A stretch of 64,000 nucleotides of DNA from Falsihalocynthiibacter sp042445055. Lineage in GTDB: Bacteria > Pseudomonadota > Alphaproteobacteria > Rhodobacterales > Rhodobacteraceae. The notes beneath the pieces were generated by a model. The model searched no databases, was not told the origin of the DNA, and saw only the letters and a program-made list of their open reading frames with translations. Made by a program: the position numbers and the translations under genes. Of this stretch, positions 1-7,785 are shown piece after piece; within the stretch, counting starts at the first letter, position 1, and each line of letters starts with the position of its first letter. The stretch spans positions 1,364,001 to 1,428,000 of the forward strand of contig NZ_CP170339.1 in assembly GCF_042445055.1 (NCBI RefSeq). Direction: 5' to 3'.

Positions 1-642
1 GATGAGAGGTTGGTCGATTGAGCGAATGGATCAGGCAATGTGGTATTATGGTACGCGAATTGTAGTGCTGATTAGGAAAAACAATGTATCCGCTAAATTA
101 TTTTCAACTCTAACTGCGGTGCTGATTTACTCGACTGACGGCGCAACTGGAGCGGGAAAAACACATTGAGTGTGATCAAGGAGTTTGAGCGGAAGTTCGC
201 GGAAAACGACATTTCGGCCTAGCGAAAAATTGCTTTACGTAACGGTAACTTGAAAACATTGTTAGCGCTGACTTTAGCGGGAAACAAATCCGACGAAAGA
301 AATTCCAAATTTCGGATTGGATACAATAGCTCCTTTAAAATAAGGAGAAACACTGTAGTCGGTCGGGGTGCTAAATCCATGCTTTAGATGCCCCTGAACA
401 CGTGTCCAAATCGGAAATTCGCGTGACTTGGCCGGCAAAAAGCGTCAATATACGCCAGTAGTGGAATTATCGAATCGACGGCAGTTTTTTTGATTTTCTG
501 TCGCATCTCATGAGTTGAAATTATTTACCAGCTTCGAGGCGAGAACTGTCCGTTCCACTTCCATTGAAGCCAAACTAGGTCTGATATTTTAAGGAGCCCC
601 AGATTTGGCTTGCCGTTTGTCGATTCCGAAGGGGGGAGATAG
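1..642. other. Intergenic leader, no gene recognised
   Basis: This 640-base stretch is relatively AT-rich and I can support no gene in it. A short frame open from base 2 to 169 has no family features and could be the tail of something that starts left of the window. The last bases before the LuxR-type gene hold a purine-rich ribosome binding site (GGGGGGAG, about 630-637). The regulator's promoter should lie here but no clear -35/-10 pair stands out. Confidence 0.4.
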
Positions 643-1803
643 ATGAACGAATTGGTCAGGCGCGATGCTTGGGCAGGTTTAGTTGAACGTATTTATAGTG
701 CTGCAATTGAGGGTGATCCTCTAAACACTATTTTGGAGTGTGTAACGAGTACGATTCAGGATGTACCTGCGGTAATATTTGGTGCCGATACAGTTAACTT
801 TGCCAATAACTTCCTGCTTCACAGGGGGTTATGCACCGAGGCGGTTGTTCTTCATGTGAACAACCTCACGGTCGGCAACCCTTGGCTGGCGGCGCAATGG
901 CGCCAACCAGTTGGCGCAATCTATCAGGATAGCGATTTACTCAAAGCAGAAGAATTGGACGCCTGGCCCAAGGCCAAGCAGTGGTACACCATGTTGGGCC
1001 AGAATACGCGTGCCACCGGCATGGTCATCCATCGGCGTAATAACAAGCAGCTGGTTGTCGAGGTACGTTATACCCCTGCACAAGAGACACGCGTGCGTCG
1101 GGCAATTACCGAGATGTTTGAGCGGCTAGGGACGCATTTTGTGCTGGCTGCGCGTATGCAGTGCATGCGGCGCGAGTTTCCGATTGAGGCGCCCATGTCG
1201 ACGTCTTTGTTGGAGCTTTCGAGCCTTCCTATCTTAATTATTGATTCCGATGATCGTGTTCGTAATCTGAACGAGCGCGCACGAATAATGGCGAGCAAGA
1301 TGGAAACGTTTTTCATCAGTGCCGAACAAGAGTTCCACGCCATGGATCTGGTTTCGGAAGCGGCGTTCAAAACAGAACTCCATGCGCTCGTATCGGGATC
1401 ACGGCGTATATCCAAGGTCATCCCATTCTGGAATAGTGATCGTTCAAAGCGCGTTTTCATTGCTTTGGCAAAACTAAGCGGAGGTAAAAATGAGGGCGGT
1501 TGCCCCAATCAGAGCTATCCCGCACGCCGCGAGCAAATTGCGCTTATCATCCAAGATGTTGACGAAGAGCTTGAATTGACGTCAGATACATTATGGACGG
1601 CGTTCAGGTTATCGAATGCAGAATGTGATCTCGCTGTCAGGCTCCTTCGGGGGCAGTCCATCGGCGAAGTCGCTTGTGCGAACGGTGTCTCAAAACAGAC
1701 GCTCAGAAATCAACTGAGCTCAATTATGAGGAAAACATCAACTTCGCGGCAGTCTCAACTCGTGTCATTGTTAACTAAACTGGCCGTCGCTCCGTTGTCG
1801 TAA
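643..1803 (+). CDS. LuxR-type helix-turn-helix transcriptional regulator
   Basis: A 386-residue protein with a C-terminal LuxR/GerE-type helix-turn-helix at about residues 318-380 (FRLSNAECDLAVRLLRGQSI then the recognition helix near GVSKQTLRNQLSSIMRKT). The first 180 residues match the architecture of stand-alone LuxR-type regulators without a receiver domain, and residues 185-290 look PAS-like (SSLPILIIDSDDRVRNLN). No phosphoacceptor aspartate pocket is seen, so control by a ligand or by abundance is more likely than phosphorylation. The start has a strong GGGGGGAG site. It lies 20 bases before an outer-membrane protein gene and faces curlin-like genes. In enterobacteria the curli regulator CsgD is also a LuxR-type protein, so control of the amyloid locus is a reasonable inference, not shown. 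Confidence 0.8.
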   Translation: MNELVRRDAWAGLVERIYSAAIEGDPLNTILECVTSTIQDVPAVIFGADTVNFANNFLLHRGLCTEAVVLHVNNLTVGNPWLAAQWRQPVGAIYQDSDLLKAEELDAWPKAKQWYTMLGQNTRATGMVIHRRNNKQLVVEVRYTPAQETRVRRAITEMFERLGTHFVLAARMQCMRREFPIEAPMSTSLLELSSLPILIIDSDDRVRNLNERARIMASKMETFFISAEQEFHAMDLVSEAAFKTELHALVSGSRRISKVIPFWNSDRSKRVFIALAKLSGGKNEGGCPNQSYPARREQIALIIQDVDEELELTSDTLWTAFRLSNAECDLAVRLLRGQSIGEVACANGVSKQTLRNQLSSIMRKTSTSRQSQLVSLLTKLAVAPLS

Positions 1804-1823
1804 TACCTCGAACGGAGTTTGTA

Positions 1824-3098
1824 ATGAGAAGATCAATATTATTAGCGATCGCGATTTCGAGCAGCACTTCAGGCGTATTAGCCCAAGAACAACCCCTCAC
1901 ACTTACCAACGCTCCGCTCGGCATGAGTGGCGAATTTGGTCTAGGTAATATCGGCCAGACTGGTGAAACCGATATGCAAGGTGTGCGTGTCGGGATTTCG
2001 GGCGCGTATCGCTTGCGAAGCACCACGGACTGGCCGTTGATCCTTGAATTCGGGATTGCACGCACAACTGCCGAGCGAGAGGCGGTCACGCGTCGCAATA
2101 CATCCGCCGGTGCGCCATCATTGGTGACGACACGCATTAATCCGACTGGCACAGCGGATATCAGCACTGATCTGAATTCTAGCGGCAATTACTCTGAGTC
2201 CGAAGTCGCCTTTACTGACAATACGAACGACGGCGCGACTATATTCAACTCGACATTCTCTCCTTCGACAGGGCAGTCATCCGTATTCGCGTTTTCAACG
2301 ACCGAGGCTGGGGGAGGGATATCCTCTGTTGTTGCAGACGGGTTTGAGGGATCCGCAGGAGCAACGGGAGCGTTTTTTGATGAAACGGGGGCGGTGCTGC
2401 TATCTTCGGGGCAGAATGGCGAGACAACGCTTACGAATAAGTACCGTGAATCTGTCGGGCTTACGGATGCGGGTATTCGCCTAAGTACGGTGATGCAAAT
2501 GGGGAATGGCTGGAACCTTTCGCCGCGCGGCGGGCTTGTGCTGCAAACCTTTGATCGCACTACCTCGTCGATTAATACACTGGATACAGAGGACGGGTTC
2601 GAGACGATAAACCCAACGCCAGATATCTCCCTCGCGACCTACACGGGGCTTGAGTCTAACATGAATGGGCTGTCGATTGGCCTCGGAGTTTCCAAAACGA
2701 TCTTCTCAAAGTGGAACCTGTCGTTGTCCGCAGATGTCGGGGCGATGCATCGCGAGTCGAGCTATTACGTCCGCGAGGCGGTATCCTATAACAATACACA
2801 GGTGATGGCCATTAAGGGCCCAAGCCGAAGGGTGACAGGACAATCCAATCTGGCGCGAATTTCGATGGGGGTCTCGCATCCATTGCGTAACGGAGGGATT
2901 TTTTCGGTAAGGGCGTTCTCTGATCTGACGACCGACGTGCCATATCTCTCGGTAACTGAAACGGGCAATACCTCCGCAATCAGAAGCGGGTCGCAATCGT
3001 CTATTGATGTCGCTGGAGAAGAAAACCGAATCTACGAATTGAAAAACGGCCGCCTAAGAAACTCAGGAGTGTCCGTTGGCCTCGTGTTCCTGTTTTAG
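1824..3098 (+). CDS. Outer-membrane beta-barrel protein, function unknown
   Basis: A 424-residue protein with a signal peptide (MRRSILLAIAISSSTSGVLA, cleavage before QEQ). The body is rich in Gly, Ser, Thr and Asn with alternating polar/hydrophobic strands, and it ends in an aromatic residue (SVGLVFLF), the usual C-terminal signature of barrels inserted by the Bam complex. The middle part (about residues 110-200) is low in charge and Ser/Gly/Thr-rich, like an extracellular loop or passenger. It starts 20 bases after the LuxR-type gene with a GGAG site and is probably cotranscribed with it. I do not recognise a named family; it is not CsgG-like. Its neighbours suggest a role at the cell surface together with the curlin-like proteins. 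Confidence 0.65.
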   Translation: MRRSILLAIAISSSTSGVLAQEQPLTLTNAPLGMSGEFGLGNIGQTGETDMQGVRVGISGAYRLRSTTDWPLILEFGIARTTAEREAVTRRNTSAGAPSLVTTRINPTGTADISTDLNSSGNYSESEVAFTDNTNDGATIFNSTFSPSTGQSSVFAFSTTEAGGGISSVVADGFEGSAGATGAFFDETGAVLLSSGQNGETTLTNKYRESVGLTDAGIRLSTVMQMGNGWNLSPRGGLVLQTFDRTTSSINTLDTEDGFETINPTPDISLATYTGLESNMNGLSIGLGVSKTIFSKWNLSLSADVGAMHRESSYYVREAVSYNNTQVMAIKGPSRRVTGQSNLARISMGVSHPLRNGGIFSVRAFSDLTTDVPYLSVTETGNTSAIRSGSQSSIDVAGEENRIYELKNGRLRNSGVSVGLVFLF

Positions 3099-3104
3099 GA
3101 TGCG

Positions 3105-3587
3105 CTAGGCTTTTTTATAGTCACAGATCACCTCGGTATCGCCCGAGATAACTTGGAGTTGCGCAAAGTATGTGTGCCCGGCAGGGGCGTTGACGCTGAT
3201 GGAGCCAATAATTTTCTCTTGGCTGGGACTAACCGCAAAAAGCCCGCGTTGCGCGGTGCTTGAGTTACCTGATGCGCTTTTGCGAATGAGGTTGAAGCTA
3301 TAACTTCCCGAGAGTTCGGCATCCGCCCAAACGACACCTTCAAGCCGCAGAATACCTGCTTCTTTCTGGCCGCGAATTTCGCAATGGATATGGCGGCCCG
3401 TCGGCGTTTTGGCTTCGGCCTTGTCGAGTACGCTTAGATAGATTTTGTCAGCGTTAGGCAGCGGTGACATGGGTAGAGCCTCCTGAGGAAAACAAAATAA
3501 AGCAACCGCCATGAGTAACGATGCGGGTGCAAACAACTTCTTCCAATGAGCGTCACCAAACCGTGTACATTCGAGTTTTTCCGGCAT
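3105..3587 (-). CDS. csgH: CsgH-like curli accessory protein (amyloid inhibitor/chaperone)
   Basis: A 160-residue exported protein. From about residue 65 it follows the CsgH pattern of alphaproteobacteria: a cysteine near the domain start (HCEIRGQ), then SGSYSFNLIRKSASG, an S/T-rich turn, a Phe-Ala-Val-x-Pro strand and a last cysteine (VICDYKK) that could pair with the first. CsgH is a small beta-sandwich periplasmic protein known to hold back premature curli subunit polymerisation. The start was set at the ATG at 3587 because AGGGGA sits 7 bases upstream; a TTG two codons earlier is less likely. A hydrophobic stretch at residues 21-35 (SLLMAVALFCF) is the signal core. It lies downstream of the two curlin-like genes on the same strand, which supports the call. 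Confidence 0.75.
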   Translation of the reverse strand: MPEKLECTRFGDAHWKKLFAPASLLMAVALFCFPQEALPMSPLPNADKIYLSVLDKAEAKTPTGRHIHCEIRGQKEAGILRLEGVVWADAELSGSYSFNLIRKSASGNSSTAQRGLFAVSPSQEKIIGSISVNAPAGHTYFAQLQVISGDTEVICDYKKA

Positions 3588-3666
3588 GACCAAATCCCCT
3601 AGCGCTTGTGAAGTAAGAGGAGTGGTCAGTTAAATAAGCACCCCTCCACTGGTTTGTGTTGTGACG

Positions 3667-4026
3667 TCATTCAACATCAAGTTCAAAGGTCGTGGACGAA
3701 AATCCGTTCCCGCCAGTTCCGCTGAACGAGCCTGTGTACTTGCCGTTCGCTTGAATGCTTCCGTACCCCAAATTGCTGCCGGTTTGGACAACAGTGCGTG
3801 AGAATCCGGTGCCCCATTGAGCGACCGCGGCGGCATTGTTGCGCCCCATCTGTACGACTGTGGCGCCATTGCTCGAACCGAGCTGCGCGATCATAGAGGC
3901 GGCATCGCCGGATTGATACGTAATGGCCGTGTTGCCTTCACCTATTTGAATGACTTCTGATGAGTTTTGGGCATTCGCTGCTGAAGCAAGGCACAACAAG
4001 AACGCTCCGAGTGTAATCTGTTTCAT
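3667..4026 (-). CDS. Curlin-repeat protein, minor/nucleator-like subunit (CsgB-like)
   Basis: A 119-residue protein with a clear signal peptide (MKQITLGAFLLCLASAANAQ). The mature part has curlin-type repeats of about 20 residues with the Q-x-G-x-x-N spacing (VIQIGEGNTA, IAQLGSSNGA, VVQMGRNNAA, VAQWGTGFS, VVQTGSN). Such repeats stack as a beta-helix in functional amyloid. The ATG at 4026 was chosen over an upstream in-frame start because the signal peptide begins there and AGGAG precedes it by 8 bases. The last 35 residues leave the repeat pattern (Gly/Ser-rich, ending FELDVE), which recalls the non-repeat end of CsgB rather than CsgA. Assigning it as nucleator is an inference from that tail and from the gene pair. 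Confidence 0.72.
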   Translation of the reverse strand: MKQITLGAFLLCLASAANAQNSSEVIQIGEGNTAITYQSGDAASMIAQLGSSNGATVVQMGRNNAAAVAQWGTGFSRTVVQTGSNLGYGSIQANGKYTGSFSGTGGNGFSSTTFELDVE

Positions 4027-4194
4027 GGAAAATCTCCTGATGAACAAAGGACAAAGGCACCGTAAGAGGAACAGCAAATACTGTTGAATGTTCCTCTGCC
4101 AGTGCCTGGATAATTGTCAGACTGGACGGTTGTACGTGCCATCACCATTCCAGCCGCCGCGAACGTAATTCGCTCGCGGCGTTGTCAAAATATC

Positions 4195-4569
4195 CTATGG
4201 GTGTGGGGACACACCATCTTGTTGCATTGTCACAGAGACGTTGCCAATACCAACCTGGTTGGTTGAGGCCTGATGCCCTGTACCGGTTTGCAGTGTACCA
4301 GAGAGGTTGTAGTGGCCAGCTTGTGTTGTGCTTGAGCCATTGAAGTAGCCGAGCTGAACTGTGCCAGAAGCGTTGTCAGTACCGTTTTGACCAGTGTAGC
4401 TACCGTTAAAGGCCCCTCCTTGGCCAGTGAACGAGAAGTTTGCGCCAGACTGCTGTGTGAGCTGACCGTTACCTACGCCCCACTGCTCAACAATCGAAAC
4501 ATTCTGAGCAAATGCAGAGCCAGCAACAAATGAAAGTACCGCAGCAAGAGATGTAATTGTCTTTTTCAT
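4195..4569 (-). CDS. csgA: Curlin-repeat major subunit (CsgA-like functional amyloid)
   Basis: A 124-residue secreted protein with signal peptide (MKKTITSLAAVLSFVAGSAFA) and a low-complexity mature part rich in Gly, Gln, Asn, Ser and Thr and almost free of charge. Q-x-G-x-x-N curlin repeats run through it (VEQWGVGNGQ, TQQSGANFS, TGQNGTDNA, VQLGYFNGS, TQAGHYNLS, TNQVGIGNV). These are the amyloid-core residues of CsgA-type curli. The start at 4569 follows a GGAGG site; an ATG four codons earlier lies inside that site. Strong Shine-Dalgarno, small size and first place in the minus-strand set fit the major subunit. CsgG, CsgE and CsgF are not in the window, so secretion must depend on genes elsewhere. 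Confidence 0.78.
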   Translation of the reverse strand: MKKTITSLAAVLSFVAGSAFAQNVSIVEQWGVGNGQLTQQSGANFSFTGQGGAFNGSYTGQNGTDNASGTVQLGYFNGSSTTQAGHYNLSGTLQTGTGHQASTNQVGIGNVSVTMQQDGVSPHP

Positions 4570-4581
4570 GTTATCCTCCAA

Positions 4582-4977
4582 AAATTAAGTTCTGCGTAAT
4601 GCAGGTGGTAAGAAATCTACCGACACAGTGACGTTACGAACTCGGTTTGGCTGGGTCATGATCGCAAACATACCGCTAAATAAATAATCAGGCGCCATTT
4701 CTAACGAATGGGGGATGTGAGCGTTAACTGTATGTTTGGAATGAATATTTATCCCTATGACTGGATCAAATGCGCCATTACTTGGTGCGTTTGAGCGTGC
4801 GGGAGCTAGATGAACTATAATGATAGTAGATTTGAGCCATGAGTTAGTATGGATGCACTATATTCTCGCTCATCTAGGACGAGGCGTAACCGCGTAAATG
4901 GGTCATTGCATACCTCATGTATACTTGTATTCTAGTTTGGGTGCGAGCAGGCGCAATCGAATGAGCGAGGGAATGAG
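4582..4977. other. Divergent intergenic region between csgA-like gene and uxuA
   Basis: Nearly 400 bases, AT-rich, with no gene supported. It must hold the leftward promoter of the curlin genes and the rightward promoter of uxuA. A GTATAC core with similar flanks (about 4911-4926, CATACCTCATGTATAC) resembles the palindromic sites of GntR-type regulators that control hexuronate genes, but one imperfect match is weak evidence. Just before uxuA lies GAGGGAATGAG, the ribosome binding site. Confidence 0.35.
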
Positions 4978-6204
4978 ATGAAGCAAACGTGGCGGTGGTT
5001 CGGTCCGAAGGATTGTGTCCAAATTCATGAGATCGAACAGGCGGGCGCAACAGGTGTTGTCAGCGCATTGCATCACATTCCCAACGGCGAGGTCTGGACG
5101 CTTGATGAAATCAAGAAACGCCAACAAGAAATTGGCCGTCGCAAGGATGGCTCGGCGTCTTTGCTTACATGGGATGTCGTAGAGAGCCTGCCTGTGTCAG
5201 AGGACATCAAGAAACAGGATGGCGATTTCGAAAGGCATATCGAGAATTACAAAACGAGCCTTCGCAATCTGGCAGAGGCGGGAATACGAACCGTTTGTTA
5301 TAACTTCATGCCTGTCCTCGATTGGACACGAACGAACCTCGCGCATCGTCTTGGGAACGGGGCGACCTGTATGCGGTTTGACTTGATCGACTTTGCAGCG
5401 TTTGACCTCTTCATCCTAAAACGGGAAAGGGCCGAAGCTGATTTCCCAGCCGAGGTCGTAGAACAGGCCCGCGAACGTAACAGCAAAATGAGCAACGATG
5501 ATCGTAGGGCGCTTATGTCGAATATCGTGATGGGGCTGCCCGGCGCCAATCAGGAATTGACGTTCGAAGACTTTGCCGAGCTTCTTGCCGTCTATACGGA
5601 TATGACATCCGAGAAGTTAAAGTCGCACCAATACGCGTTTCTTAAGGAAGTGATACCCGTTGCCGAAGAAACCGGATTGCGGCTTTGCTGTCACCCCGAT
5701 GATCCGCCGTTCCCATTGCTTGGGTTGCCGCGCGTTATGTCGACCGAACAGGATTACGCGGAACTGATCGACGCGATTGATAGCCCCGCGAATGGTATTA
5801 CCCTGTGCAGTGGCTCGCTTGGAGCGCATCCAGAAAACGACCTTGCAGGGATGATGAAGCGTTTGGGGCATCGGGTGCATTTCCTACATTTGCGCAACGT
5901 TCAGCGAGAGCAGGAAGTGACGCCGTGCTCATTCTATGAGGCTGCGCATTTAGGTGGCAGCACGGACATGGTTGCGCTTATCGCTGCGGTACTGGCTGAG
6001 GAAAAACGTCGCAAGGAAGAAGGTCGAGAAGATTGGTGCATCCCGATGCGTCCCGATCACGGGCATGAAATGGTGGACGACTTCAATCGCCCTCAGCAGC
6101 CCGGATATCCCGTGATTGGCCGCTTGCGCGGATTGGCGGAACTGCGGGGCGTGATTACCGCGCTATCGTCTGATTACGCCACACTACCGACCGCGCGAGA
6201 GTAA
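4978..6204 (+). CDS. uxuA: Mannonate dehydratase
   Basis: UxuA removes water from D-mannonate to give 2-keto-3-deoxy-D-gluconate, the step after fructuronate reduction in D-glucuronate breakdown. The 408-residue protein has the family start (MKQTWRWFGPKD, then HHIPNGEVW) and the metal-site motifs of the TIM-barrel enzyme: CCHPDDPPFPLLGLPR, SGSLGAHPENDL, HFLHLRN and RPDHGHEM. Length matches the family (about 395-405). The start follows an AGGGA site. uxuB begins 5 bases after its stop, so the two are one operon. No GntR regulator, uxaC or transporter gene accompanies them here. Confidence 0.93.
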   Translation: MKQTWRWFGPKDCVQIHEIEQAGATGVVSALHHIPNGEVWTLDEIKKRQQEIGRRKDGSASLLTWDVVESLPVSEDIKKQDGDFERHIENYKTSLRNLAEAGIRTVCYNFMPVLDWTRTNLAHRLGNGATCMRFDLIDFAAFDLFILKRERAEADFPAEVVEQARERNSKMSNDDRRALMSNIVMGLPGANQELTFEDFAELLAVYTDMTSEKLKSHQYAFLKEVIPVAEETGLRLCCHPDDPPFPLLGLPRVMSTEQDYAELIDAIDSPANGITLCSGSLGAHPENDLAGMMKRLGHRVHFLHLRNVQREQEVTPCSFYEAAHLGGSTDMVALIAAVLAEEKRRKEEGREDWCIPMRPDHGHEMVDDFNRPQQPGYPVIGRLRGLAELRGVITALSSDYATLPTARE

Positions 6205-6209
6205 GCACA

Positions 6210-7676
6210 ATGACCCAATCCCCAGAAAGTAACGTGAAGCCCCTAGAGTACACCCCGTCCGATCATGACGTCGGGATTGTGCATCTGGGCATAGGTGCGT
6301 TTCATCGCGCTCACCAAGCGGCCTATACGGATCGGGTGCTAGCCGAAATTGGCGGCGATTGGCGAATTACAGGCGTTAGTTTGCGCAGCACGCAAGTTGC
6401 GGATGCATTGAACGCTCAGGACGGGCGCTATTGGCTGGTGACGCGCTCTGACCAACAAGGTGGCGCACCCGAGTTTCGAGAGATCGGATCCGTGGCAAAC
6501 GTGCTGGCGAACCAATACGGGACGGCTCCTATCATTGATGCGCTGGTGAATTCGAAAACCTGCGTCGTGAGTCTGACAATCACCGAGAAGGCCTATGGCG
6601 TTGACGTGGCCACAGGTAACCTAAATCCAGGTGATCCGCAGATTTCACATGATCTGAGCGATCCTGAAAATCCAACAGGCGCGATTGGCTTGATAGTGCA
6701 CGCGCTGAAATTGCGCCGCGCAGCGGACGTACCTCCATTCACTGTTATGTCCTGTGACAACCTTCCGCATAACGGCGCGATTGTCCGTGCCGCTGTGGTG
6801 GAGTTTGCGAAACGAGTTGATCCGGATTTGGCGGTGTGGATATCCGAGAATGTCACCTTTCCCGCAACCATGGTTGACCGCATTACCCCTGCCAGCACCG
6901 ATGCGTTATTGCAGGAAGTTGAGCAGGCCGTTGGAGCCTGTGATAACGCGGCCGTTGAGACAGAGCCTTTTTGCCAGTGGGTTATTCAGGACGATTTCTG
7001 CAATGCGCGCCCCGAGTGGGAACGTGTCGGCGCGCTGCTCGTGCAGGACGTAGAGCCTTACGAGAAAATGAAACTGCGCATGTTGAACGGCACGCACTCT
7101 ATGCTGGCTTATGCGGGATACCTCTCTGGCTGCCGATACGTGCGCGACGTTATGGCCGAGCCAGACCTCGCGGTGTTGGTTGAGGCGCATATGAAGGCGG
7201 CAAGCGCCACGCTCGCGCCGCTTGAGGGGTTGGATTTTGCTTCCTACACCCAAGAACTCCTTCGACGGTTCCGTAACCCGAATATTGCGCATGAAACCTA
7301 TCAGATCGCGATGGACGGCTCTCAGAAAATGCCACAGCGCATCTTCGAACCCGCTCTTGATGCTCAGAATTCAGGGGCGGATACACGTGCGTTTGCATTC
7401 GCGACGGCAAGTTGGCTCAGATATACGTCAGGGAAGCTGGATTATGGCGAGAGCTTTGCGCTCCGCGATCCAAGAGAAGCAGAGCTGTTGGCCGCAAACG
7501 CCAAGGGTGATGAGAGCGCAGAGGGTATCGTCGCGGCGGTATTTGCGCTTCCGAACTTGGTGCCCGCGGCATTGGCCGAAGGGGAATTTGCGGAAAATCT
7601 GCGCCAATACCTCGACGAAATAATGCACAATGGAATTAAAAGCGCGATTTTCTTCGCTGCAAAACAGGTAAAATAA
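6210..7676 (+). CDS. uxuB: Fructuronate reductase (mannitol dehydrogenase family)
   Basis: A long-chain polyol dehydrogenase of 488 residues, expected to interconvert D-fructuronate and D-mannonate with NADH. The N-terminal Rossmann domain shows GIVHLGIGAFHRAHQAAYTD, and the C-terminal catalytic domain has the family K-x-x-x-x-N-x-x-H motif (KLRMLNGTHSMLAYAG). The same family includes mannitol 2-dehydrogenase and D-arabinitol dehydrogenase, which sequence alone hardly separates; the uxuA gene 5 bases upstream favours fructuronate reductase. No terminator is obvious after it; the 109 bases to the protease gene probably contain that gene's promoter. Confidence 0.85.
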   Translation: MTQSPESNVKPLEYTPSDHDVGIVHLGIGAFHRAHQAAYTDRVLAEIGGDWRITGVSLRSTQVADALNAQDGRYWLVTRSDQQGGAPEFREIGSVANVLANQYGTAPIIDALVNSKTCVVSLTITEKAYGVDVATGNLNPGDPQISHDLSDPENPTGAIGLIVHALKLRRAADVPPFTVMSCDNLPHNGAIVRAAVVEFAKRVDPDLAVWISENVTFPATMVDRITPASTDALLQEVEQAVGACDNAAVETEPFCQWVIQDDFCNARPEWERVGALLVQDVEPYEKMKLRMLNGTHSMLAYAGYLSGCRYVRDVMAEPDLAVLVEAHMKAASATLAPLEGLDFASYTQELLRRFRNPNIAHETYQIAMDGSQKMPQRIFEPALDAQNSGADTRAFAFATASWLRYTSGKLDYGESFALRDPREAELLAANAKGDESAEGIVAAVFALPNLVPAALAEGEFAENLRQYLDEIMHNGIKSAIFFAAKQVK

Positions 7677-7785
7677 GCCTTTTATCGTTTTCTAAATTTT
7701 ATTTCATCTAGCGGACATTAGACAAATAAAGAGGGAGCCTAAGTGTAGTCACATCAAAGATTAGAACTTCTGAAGGAGACGGAAA

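Noticed and set aside
2..169. Open frame at the left edge (55 codons)
   Set aside because: No family features, no ribosome site visible, and it could simply be chance or the end of an unseen gene.
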